DNA of 64,000 nucleotides, taken from contig JAEZTL010000031.1 in NCBI GenBank assembly GCA_023421395.1, forward strand, positions 1 through 64,000. Direction: 5' to 3'. Position 1 is the first letter of the stretch; each line of letters begins with the position of its first letter. Source of the DNA: Bacillota bacterium. Lineage in GTDB: Bacteria; Bacillota; Clostridia; Christensenellales; Aristaeellaceae. This document shows, in pieces, positions 57,831-64,000 of this stretch. The notes beneath the pieces are model-generated. The model was not told where the DNA came from. It ran no database searches and saw nothing but the letters and a program-made list of their open reading frames with translations. Made by a program: the position numbers and the translations under genes.

Positions 57831-58861
57831 CGGAGGACCACACCTTCGTCGCCGGAGGCGACCTCGCCCAGCACGAAGGCGGCTTCGCCAGCCTTCCGTA
57901 GGACGGCGAGCGCGCGGTCCGCGTCCGCCTTCGCGACGGTGACGACCATGCCCACGCCCATGTTGAAGGTGTTGAACATGTCCCGCTCCGGAATATTCCC
58001 GGTATGGCGGATGATATCAAAGATGGCTTGAGAAGGGACGGTGCCCTTTTCGACGGCGGCTGTCATCCCCTTGGGCAGCGCGCGGGGGATATTTTCGAAG
58101 AATCCGCCGCCGGTGATGTGGGCCGCGGACTTGACGGTGAGCGCCTCCGAGAGCGCCAGAAGAGGTTTCACATAGATGCGGGTGGGTGTCAGGAGCGCCT
58201 CGCCCAGCGTGGTTCCAAGTTCTTCATAAAACTTGGAGACGCCCCCGTTCTCAATACCCAATGCTTTGCGCACCAGCGAAAAACCGTTGGAGTGGACGCC
58301 GGAAGAGGGGATGGCGATCAGCGCGTCGCCCGGACGGATCAGGGACTTGTCAAAGATCTTCGAGCGGTCTACCACGCCCACGGAGAAGCCCGCCAGGTCG
58401 TACTCGTCCTCCGCGTAGAAGCCGGGCATTTCGGCAGTCTCGCCGCCCACCAGCGCACAGCCCGCCTGGACACAGCCCTCCGCCACGCCGGAGACGATGG
58501 CGGCGATTTTTTCTGGCACATTCCTGCCGCAGGCGATGTAGTCCAGGAAGATCAGCGGTTTTGCGCCGCAGCAGGCGACATCGTTGACGCACATGGCCAC
58601 GCAGTCGATACCGACGGTGTCGTGCTTGTCCATCAGAAACGCGATCCTGAGTTTGGTGCCCACGCCGTCAGTACCGCTGACGAGGACCGGCCGCGTAAGG
58701 CCCGTCAGGTCCAGTTCAAAAAGACCGCCGAAGTCGCCGATGCCGCTGGCGCATCCCGGAATGATCGTGCGCGCGATGTGGCTTTTCATCAGTTCCACCG
58801 CGCGGTATCCGGCGGTGATGTCCACGCCCGCCGCTTTATAGCTCTCGCTTTGGCTCTTCAT
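57827..58861 (-). CDS. purM: Phosphoribosylformylglycinamidine cyclo-ligase
   Basis: A 344-residue AIR synthase: SGTDGVGTKLRIAFLM, MCVNDVACCGAKPLIFLDYIACG in part, GGETAEMPGFY, and ITGGGFFENIPRALP. It overlaps purF by 4 bp. Confidence 0.97.
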   Translation of the reverse strand: MKSQSESYKAAGVDITAGYRAVELMKSHIARTIIPGCASGIGDFGGLFELDLTGLTRPVLVSGTDGVGTKLRIAFLMDKHDTVGIDCVAMCVNDVACCGAKPLIFLDYIACGRNVPEKIAAIVSGVAEGCVQAGCALVGGETAEMPGFYAEDEYDLAGFSVGVVDRSKIFDKSLIRPGDALIAIPSSGVHSNGFSLVRKALGIENGGVSKFYEELGTTLGEALLTPTRIYVKPLLALSEALTVKSAAHITGGGFFENIPRALPKGMTAAVEKGTVPSQAIFDIIRHTGNIPERDMFNTFNMGVGMVVTVAKADADRALAVLRKAGEAAFVLGEVASGDEGVVLR

Positions 58862-60285
58862 ACCGGCAATCCCTCCGGAAGCTTCGATTCGAATTTGGAC
58901 TTGGACGACTTCTCCGGCGGCGTGCAGGGGTAGTCGCCGGTGAAGCAGGCGGTGCAGAAGCCCTGGGTATTGTCCGCCAGCATTTTTACGCTGTTTAAGG
59001 AGAGGTAGCCCAGCGAGTCCGCGCCGATGATCTGGCGGATCTCCTCCACGGAGTGCTGACAGGCGATGAGCTTGTCGCGGGAATCAATATCGGTGCCGAA
59101 GTAACAGGGGTGCAGAAAGGGCGGCGCCGACACCCGCATGTGGATTTCCTTGGCGCCCGCGTCGCGCAACAGGTTCACGATCCGCGCGCTGGTGGTGCCG
59201 CGGACGATGGAGTCGTCGATCAGCACGACGCGCTTGCCCGCCACGGTGGCGGCTACCGGGTTCAGCTTGATGCGCACCTTATTCTCCCGGTCGGCCTGGG
59301 AGGGCTGAATGAAGGTGCGCGCGATGTACTTGTTCTTGATGAAGCCGATACCGTAGGGGATGCCCGACTGGCGGGCGTAGCCCACCGCCGCATCGATGCC
59401 GCTGTCCGGCACGCCCACCACCACATCGGCCTGCACAGGGTGCTCCAGCGCGAGAAACGCGCCAGCACGCAGCCGTGCCGTATGCACGCTGGACTGATCG
59501 ATGACCGAGTCCGGCCGTGCGAAGTAGATGTATTCGAATACGCAGGTGGTCTTGGGCGCGGAATTCATATGGCCGGTCAGGGAGCGCATGCCGGACTTGT
59601 CCACCACCACGATCTCGCCGGGGGCCACGTCCCGCAGGAAGTGTGCGCCGATGGCGTCAAGGGCGCAGCTTTCCGACGCGAACACCGTGCTCTCGCCCAG
59701 CTTGCCGATGCAAAGCGGACGGAAGCCGTGAGGGTCCCGCACCGCGATCAGCTTGGTCGGGGACATGATCGTCAGGGAATATGCGCCCTCCAGCCGGTTC
59801 ATCGCGGCGGACACCGCCTCCTCGATGGACGAGACCTTCAGCCGCTCCTGAGTAATCACGTAGGAGATGACTTCCGTATCGGAGGTGGTGTGGAAGATGG
59901 AGCCTCGCATTTCCAGCTCTTCCCGGAGTTCCGCGGCGTTTGAGAGCGCGCCGTTATGCGCCAGCGCCATCTGTCCCTTGATGTGGTTGACCACGAGAGG
60001 CTGCGCATTCCTCCGGGGCTCCGCGCCCATGGTGGCGTAGCGCACATGGCCGATGATCATGTTTCCGGGACCCATGGCCCGGAGCGCGGACTCGGTCATG
60101 ACCTCGCTGACAAGCCCGGCGTCCCGGTGGCAGGAGATCACCCCCCTGTCCCCCAGCGCGATGCCGCAGCTCTCCTGGCCCCGGTGCTGCAGCGCGAACA
60201 GCGCATAATAGGATGCGGACACCACGTCGCGGCCGTCCGGGCTGTACATGCCGAACACGCCGCACTCGTCGTGAATCTTGGCCAT
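58858..60285 (-). CDS. purF: Amidophosphoribosyltransferase
   Basis: A 475-residue enzyme. The N-terminal nucleophile cysteine is C8 in DECGVFG, so a seven-residue propeptide is removed. The glutamine domain has GHVRYATMG and the PRPP loop is VVLIDDSIVRGTT. C-terminal cysteines in GFCTACFTGDYP suit the [4Fe-4S] cluster of the Bacillus type. It makes phosphoribosylamine from PRPP and glutamine and is the committed step. Confidence 0.97.
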   Translation of the reverse strand: MAKIHDECGVFGMYSPDGRDVVSASYYALFALQHRGQESCGIALGDRGVISCHRDAGLVSEVMTESALRAMGPGNMIIGHVRYATMGAEPRRNAQPLVVNHIKGQMALAHNGALSNAAELREELEMRGSIFHTTSDTEVISYVITQERLKVSSIEEAVSAAMNRLEGAYSLTIMSPTKLIAVRDPHGFRPLCIGKLGESTVFASESCALDAIGAHFLRDVAPGEIVVVDKSGMRSLTGHMNSAPKTTCVFEYIYFARPDSVIDQSSVHTARLRAGAFLALEHPVQADVVVGVPDSGIDAAVGYARQSGIPYGIGFIKNKYIARTFIQPSQADRENKVRIKLNPVAATVAGKRVVLIDDSIVRGTTSARIVNLLRDAGAKEIHMRVSAPPFLHPCYFGTDIDSRDKLIACQHSVEEIRQIIGADSLGYLSLNSVKMLADNTQGFCTACFTGDYPCTPPEKSSKSKFESKLPEGLPV

Positions 60286-60287
60286 AA

Positions 60288-61001
60288 TTATTCTCCCAGA
60301 AGGCGCTTCAGGATCTCGCGGTAAGCGTCCTCGACGCCGCCCAGATCGCGGCGGAAGCGGTCCTTGTCCAGCTTTTCCTGTGTGCGGCTGTCCCAGAAGC
60401 GGCAGGTGTCCGGCGAGATCTCGTCGGCCAGCACAATGGTGCCGTCCGCCGTCTTACCGAATTCCAGCTTGAAGTCGATCAGCTCGATGTTGAGATCCTT
60501 CAGGTACTCCGCGAGGATTTTATCCACCATCAGCGCATAGGCACTGATGGTTTTAAGTTCTTCTTCGGTGGCCAGATCCAGCGCCAGAATGTGGTATTCG
60601 TTGACCAGCGGGTCGCCCAGTTCGTCATCTTTGTAGCAGAATTCCAGCACCGTCCGCTTCAGCTTTACGCCCTCCTCGAGGCCCAGGCGCTTGGCCAGCG
60701 ACCCCGCCGCGATGTTGCGCACGATGACCTCCAGCGGGATGATCGAAACCTTGCGAACCAGCGTCTCCCGGTCGGAAAGCTCCTTGACGAGGTGGGTGGG
60801 AACGCCTTTTCCCTCGAGCAGCCGCATCAGGTGGTTGGACACCCGGTTGTTGATCGCGCCCTTGCCCTGGATGGTACCCTTTTTCAGACCGTTGAAAGCG
60901 GTGGCGTCGTCCTTGTAGGAGACGATGCAAAGATTCGGGTCGCTGGTTGCGTAAACCTTTTTGGCCTTGCCTTCGTAGAGCTGCTCAAGCTTTTCAACCA
61001 T
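60288..61001 (-). CDS. purC: Phosphoribosylaminoimidazole-succinocarboxamide synthase
   Basis: A 237-residue SAICAR synthase: EGKAKKVYATSDPNL, KDDATAFNG, IPLEVIVRNIAAGSLAKRLG and FGKTADGTIVLADEISPDTCR in parts. The ATG at 61001 follows GGCGGAGGG; it overlaps purE by 8 bp. Confidence 0.96.
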   Translation of the reverse strand: MVEKLEQLYEGKAKKVYATSDPNLCIVSYKDDATAFNGLKKGTIQGKGAINNRVSNHLMRLLEGKGVPTHLVKELSDRETLVRKVSIIPLEVIVRNIAAGSLAKRLGLEEGVKLKRTVLEFCYKDDELGDPLVNEYHILALDLATEEELKTISAYALMVDKILAEYLKDLNIELIDFKLEFGKTADGTIVLADEISPDTCRFWDSRTQEKLDKDRFRRDLGGVEDAYREILKRLLGE

Positions 61002-61500
61002 TTTGATTCCCTCCGCCATACTGCTTTTGAATCGCCGCGTCTTTCTCCATAACCTTCCGGGCCATCGCGGAGCGCTCCGCTTCCAGTTTTTCCGCCAGGA
61101 CCGGGTCTGATACCGCGAGGATTTCCGCCGCCAGCAGCGCCGCGTTGAGCGCGCCGCCGATGGCGACCGTCGCCACAGGAATGCCCGGCGGCATCTGAAC
61201 CGTGGATAAAAGCGCGTCCAAGCCCTCCAGCGACGCGCTGATCGGTACCCCGATCACCGGGAGGGTGGTGTTGGCGGCAATCGCACCCGCCAGGTGGGCC
61301 GCCTTGCCCGCCGCCGCGATCAGCGCCCCAAAACCGTTTGCCCGCGCTTCGCAGGCGAATTGCTGCGCAAGCGCGGGCGTTCTGTGGGCCGACAGGACCC
61401 GGACTTCAAAGGGGATGCCCAGGCGGGTGAGTGCGTCCGCCGCACCCTGCATAACCGGCAGGTCGCTGTCGCTGCCCATGATAATGGCTACCTTCTTCAT
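60994..61500 (-). CDS. purE: 5-(carboxyamino)imidazole ribonucleotide mutase / AIR carboxylase PurE
   Basis: A 168-residue PurE: IIMGSDSDLPVMQ, VLSAHRTP, AAAGKAAHLAGAIAANT, and STVQMPPGIPVATVAIGGA. The ATG at 61500 follows GAGGTG. No purK gene is present in the operon, and the loop reads GKAAHLAG rather than the GGAAHLPG of well-known class I enzymes, so it may carboxylate AIR directly; this is inferred. First gene of the purine operon. Confidence 0.95.
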   Translation of the reverse strand: MKKVAIIMGSDSDLPVMQGAADALTRLGIPFEVRVLSAHRTPALAQQFACEARANGFGALIAAAGKAAHLAGAIAANTTLPVIGVPISASLEGLDALLSTVQMPPGIPVATVAIGGALNAALLAAEILAVSDPVLAEKLEAERSAMARKVMEKDAAIQKQYGGGNQNG

Positions 61501-61512
61501 CGCTGGCACCTC

Positions 61513-61565
61513 AAAACACGAACATTCCGTACGGGACAATTGATATTATACCATAAAACACGAAC
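61513..61565 (-). promoter_or_regulatory. purE promoter with two operator-like direct repeats
   Basis: A TATAAT box lies on the - strand at 61545-61550; its -35 is weak. AAAACACGAAC occurs twice in the same orientation (61513-61523 and 61555-61565), one on each side of the -10. It resembles, but does not equal, the PurBox AWWWCCGAACWWT of the Bacillus PurR. Candidate repressor sites for the purine operon. Confidence 0.55.
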
Positions 61566-61755
61566 GTAGACATATTTTCACCTGTTAAACGTATGTAACA
61601 CTTTGCGCCGACGGGGGTGGGCTTGTTGGCGGCTCCATGGAATCGTTCACCTCCGGCAACCGATAAATACCCGCTCAACCCCTTCTATATAGGATGCCCG
61701 GACCACCGCCGTGCCATCGGCAAACGGGGATTATCCGGGCATAAAACGGCATGAA
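61566..61755. other. Intergenic region upstream of the purine promoter
   Basis: No gene. A hairpin is formed by ATGCCCGGA (61694-61702) and TCCGGGCAT (61734-61742) enclosing a smaller TGCC/GGCA stem. No purine-riboswitch core was found. Confidence 0.4.
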
Positions 61756-61787
61756 AAAAGGAATCCGCCGATCGGCGGATTCCTTTT
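61756..61787. terminator. 32-bp palindromic terminator
   Basis: AAAAGGAATCCGCCGA with its exact complement TCGGCGGATTCCTTTT and no spacer, 10 bp beyond the Big_2 gene's stop codon. Confidence 0.85.
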
Positions 61788-61796
61788 GGGGGCTTG

Positions 61797-62909
61797 CTAT
61801 GCACCGCGTCGCAGCGGAGGCGCGGCCTTGGGTTTGCGGCCGGCCAGTTTATCACGGAGCTGCGGCCGGGAAACGCCGCTTATGCCGGGGATGGCCGCCT
61901 TCGGCTCCAAGCTGGCGGACTTCGAGTAGGCGTAGCCGCCGCAATAGGCGTCGGCATCGATCAGCCAGGATCTGGAGGCGTTGATCTTCCCGATTTTGAC
62001 GGTTGCCAGGCCGATGCCATTGGGTGGGATTTTGCGCTTCAAGGTCGCCTTGTATCGGCCGATATAGTCATAATCTTCATAGTCGGTATCGGAGGCGTTG
62101 AAGGTCAGATACATCTCCTGTTTCCCCAGACGGCGGATGGTGAAGCTGCCGATATTCACAATGTACATATCCGCATACAGATATCCGCCCTTGGCGTAAA
62201 CGCGCTTGGCCGAGGCCAGGTATGTCTCGTCCTCATCCGCTTCATAGTCGGACAGATCGCCAAAGGCTTCATCAAGCGTCCAGAAGGATTCATTGTTGAT
62301 CACAGCCACCGGGAGGCTTACCCGGAAAGCGCCGTATTTGGACGTGGCGGTGACGGTCGCCATACCCAGCTTCTTGCAGGTGATGACGCCCTTGGAGTTC
62401 ACGGATGCAACCTTGGGATTGCTGCTCTTCCAGAGGATGGCGCGGTTTGCGTCGGCGGGCATCACGTTGTCAACCACCGGATACATCTTGTGCCCGGCGA
62501 CCTCCCAGGAAGCACTGATTTCTTCGGCATAACAGGAATTGTCCTGCCAATCGGACAGCGCCACCGTGAAGCTTTCCATGGAAATCTGCTTGACCGTCAC
62601 AGTGCAGCTCGCCTTTTTCTTGTTGGCCGTTCGGACCGTGATGACCGCCTTGCCGGGCCTTACGCCGGTCACCACGCCGTTTCCGTCCACGGTCGCGACG
62701 CTCTTTTTGCTGCTGGACCAGGAGTACGTGGTTGTCGCCCCCTCCGGGCTTAGCGCCGGGGACAGCGTGATCAACCGGTTCTTCATGACAGCCGCGGCCT
62801 TGGGCAGGGTGACCTTGGTTGGATTGATGGGAACAGCCTCCGCGGCAGCCCAGGATGCGGTCAGGATCAGACAGAGGACCAGCCAGAGGTTTGCGAGGCG
62901 CTTGAGCAC
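61797..62909 (-). CDS. Secreted protein with two Big_2 domains and a shared C-terminal domain
   Basis: A 370-residue exported protein. The start is GTG at 62909 (VLKRLANLWLVLCLIL) behind GGGAGGAA; the earlier ATG would add residues ahead of the signal peptide. Signal peptide to about 25; Big_2 domain 1 about 30-110 (YSWSSSKKSVATVDGNGVVTGVRPGKAVITV in parts); Big_2 domain 2 about 135-205 (ILWKSSNPKVASVNSKGVITC). Residues 235-330 (KRVYAKGGYLYADMYIVN; RKIPPNGIGLATVKIGKINAS) match the C-terminal domain of the protein at 33946-34671. A basic tail ends it. Probably cell-surface; no anchor motif. Confidence 0.85.
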   Translation of the reverse strand: MLKRLANLWLVLCLILTASWAAAEAVPINPTKVTLPKAAAVMKNRLITLSPALSPEGATTTYSWSSSKKSVATVDGNGVVTGVRPGKAVITVRTANKKKASCTVTVKQISMESFTVALSDWQDNSCYAEEISASWEVAGHKMYPVVDNVMPADANRAILWKSSNPKVASVNSKGVITCKKLGMATVTATSKYGAFRVSLPVAVINNESFWTLDEAFGDLSDYEADEDETYLASAKRVYAKGGYLYADMYIVNIGSFTIRRLGKQEMYLTFNASDTDYEDYDYIGRYKATLKRKIPPNGIGLATVKIGKINASRSWLIDADAYCGGYAYSKSASLEPKAAIPGISGVSRPQLRDKLAGRKPKAAPPLRRGA

Positions 62910-63040
62910 AGAAATTCCTCCCGCCACTGATTTCCCAACATTAAAATACCATATTTTCACCAAAAACACAAACAATTAAAGAGCGGCTTCACTTCTAACC
63001 GGAAACCTTCCGGCTGAAAAACAAAGCAGCGGGACGCAAA

Positions 63041-63067
63041 AATCCGCCGGAGTCTGTCCGGCGGATT
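63041..63067 (-). terminator. Terminator of the histidine operon
   Basis: AATCCGCCGG / CCGGCGGATT around 7 bases; the - strand runs into TTTTTGCG. It is about 140 bp past the hisIE stop; the region between holds nothing recognisable. Confidence 0.75.
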
Positions 63068-63209
63068 CCAGGACAGGGAAAGAACCCTGCGTGTGCCTGG
63101 AATTCCGCGGAATTTCAGGGCGGCACACTGACCCGAGGCGCGATCCCGTTCCCGGCGTGCACGCCGCCGGGAATGATATAGGACTGATGTGGACTTTGCG
63201 GATTCGGGG

Positions 63210-63845
63210 CTATTGCATTTTTTCCTGCTTGACCTTTTTGTCCACCACGTGGCGGGAGGCAAGCTGCTGAAGGATGTCCTTTGGGGCGATGCCCATTTCC
63301 ACCATCAGCACCATGAGATGGTAGGCCAGATCGCTGATCTCGAAGATGGTCTCCGCCGAATCGCCGCCCTTTGCGGCGATGAGCACCTCGGCACACTCCT
63401 CGCCGACCTTCTTCAGGATTTTATCCCGCCCCTTGTCAAAGAGATAATTGGTATAAGAGCCGCTCCGGGGCTCCTTTTTGCGCCCCTCGATCAGGCGGTA
63501 CAGCGCGGCCAGCGAAAAGGGCGCCTCCGCCTCGTAAATGGTATCGAAAAAGCATGAATCTGCGCCGGTGTGGCAGGCGGGGCCGTCCCGGTCCACCTCC
63601 ACGACCAGCGCGTCGCCGTCGCAATCGGCGCGGATGGAGGAGATGCGCTGCACGTTGCCGCTGGTCTCGCCCTTGCGCCAGAGCGTCTGCCGCGACCGGC
63701 TGAAAAAACAGGTACGGCCTTCCTGAATCGAGATTTCAAGGCTCTCCCGGTTCATGTAGGCCAGCGTGAGCACTTCCTTGCTCCACCTGTCCGTCACGAT
63801 CGCCGGGATCAGGCCGTTTTCATCAAATTTCAGGTTTTCAAACAT
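63210..63845 (-). CDS. hisIE: Bifunctional phosphoribosyl-AMP cyclohydrolase / phosphoribosyl-ATP pyrophosphatase
   Basis: A 211-residue fusion. The HisI half (1-110) has VLTLAYMNRES, SRQTLWRKGETSGN, DCDGDALVVEVD and the zinc ligands in DGPACHTG and CFF. The HisE half (115-211) has GSYTNYLFDKGRDKILKKVGEECAEV in parts and SDLAYHLMVLM. It carries out steps 2 and 3 of histidine synthesis. Overlaps hisF by 8 bp; last gene of the histidine operon. Confidence 0.96.
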   Translation of the reverse strand: MFENLKFDENGLIPAIVTDRWSKEVLTLAYMNRESLEISIQEGRTCFFSRSRQTLWRKGETSGNVQRISSIRADCDGDALVVEVDRDGPACHTGADSCFFDTIYEAEAPFSLAALYRLIEGRKKEPRSGSYTNYLFDKGRDKILKKVGEECAEVLIAAKGGDSAETIFEISDLAYHLMVLMVEMGIAPKDILQQLASRHVVDKKVKQEKMQ

Positions 63846-64000
63846 GGCTTAGCCTCCTCGCGGGGATTCCGCTCTCGTCCATCGCGCGCTTCAGGTCTTC
63901 GATGGCGACTTCCTTCCGATGAAAGATCGACGCGGCCAGCCCCGCGTCCACGTGGGGGCAGGTCTTGAAAAGTTCGATGAAGTGCCCGATGTTGCCCGCG
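63838..64000 (-). CDS. hisF: Imidazole glycerol phosphate synthase subunit HisF, C-terminal fragment
   Basis: The last 53 residues of HisF; the rest lies beyond the right edge. Reading on the - strand gives GNIGHFIELF, then VDAGLAASIFHRKEVAIEDLKR in parts, and ESGIPARRL before the stop at 63838. The AGLAASIFH stretch is diagnostic. With HisH it makes the imidazole ring and releases AICAR, which would feed the purine transformylase encoded in this window. Confidence 0.9.
   Translation of the reverse strand, partial: AGNIGHFIELFKTCPHVDAGLAASIFHRKEVAIEDLKRAMDESGIPARRLSHV

Noticed and set aside
61566..61755. Purine riboswitch upstream of purE
   Set aside because: The hairpin at 61694-61742 lacks the three-way junction core sequences and lies upstream of the promoter, outside the message.

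Overview
The window is chromosomal DNA from a GC-rich, spore-forming Firmicute, most likely a Clostridia-type lineage; I would not name a genus. Evidence: two alpha/beta-type small acid-soluble spore proteins (35612-36062), the Firmicute arrangement rpmB / asp23-like / fakA / recG (37095-41489), the rpmH-rnpA-yidD-yidC-khpB string (24561-27429), a DegV protein, strong AGGAGG-type ribosome binding sites, and GC-rich third codon positions almost everywhere. There is no rRNA, CRISPR array, integrase or complete insertion sequence.

Layout. 1-5.8 kb: the tail of a chemotaxis receptor, a 44-residue spore-former protein, a secreted collagen-like protein, a Suv3-like RNA helicase, a glutathione-peroxidase-like enzyme and a Rieske oxygenase. 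5.9-9.0 kb: a TrpXYZ-type ABC transporter behind a long structured leader that ends in an intrinsic terminator. 9.0-14.1 kb: an AT-rich orphan gene, then a 1105-residue adenylation/acyl-carrier/alpha-oxoamine-synthase fusion co-transcribed with a short-chain reductase. 14.2-15.9 kb: peroxiredoxin, pirin and a small protein. 16.2-21.9 kb: a complete LIV-type (livGFHMK) transporter followed by a creatininase-family amidohydrolase. 21.9-24.3 kb: a badly decayed MerR/GyrI-like regulator, a DUF3788 protein and a bitopic membrane protein. 24.5-29.4 kb: khpB-yidC-yidD-rnpA-rpmH, a zinc-ribbon membrane protein, degV and a MITE-like element. 29.5-34.7 kb: secreted and regulatory genes (phosphate-binding-like protein, WG-repeat protein, HAD phosphatase, LacI regulator, Big_2 protein). 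35-36 kb: five tRNAs (Val, Asp, Phe, Gly, Cys) and two SASPs. 36.3-41.9 kb: a TipA-like MerR regulator, recG, fakA, asp23-like and rpmB. 42-48 kb: a sugar ABC transporter lacking its ATPase, a polyol dehydrogenase and a ROK regulator. 48-50.4 kb: a LigB-type dioxygenase, a flavodoxin-fold reductase and an amidase-domain protein. 50.4-61.5 kb: the purine operon purECFMN-purO-purH(transformylase)-purDL. 61.8-64 kb: a Big_2 protein and the end of a histidine operon (hisF, hisIE).

How the genes work together. The purine operon covers most of the route from PRPP to IMP; the last two steps, usually done by one bifunctional PurH, are split between a free-standing AICAR transformylase and a PurO-type IMP cyclohydrolase. 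FakA (DAK2 family) and the DegV protein could form a fatty-acid kinase pair. The LIV transporter and creatininase look like one uptake-plus-hydrolysis unit for an amide-bearing compound. The sugar transporter, dehydrogenase and ROK repressor look like a polyol or sugar utilisation unit.

The most intriguing locus is the adenylation-ACP-oxoamine-synthase fusion plus reductase at 9869-14024. It has all the parts needed to activate a fatty acid, hold it on its own carrier domain, condense it with an amino acid and reduce the ketone, which is the logic of sphingoid-base synthesis in a self-contained two-gene cassette. Its promoter is covered by an inverted repeat.
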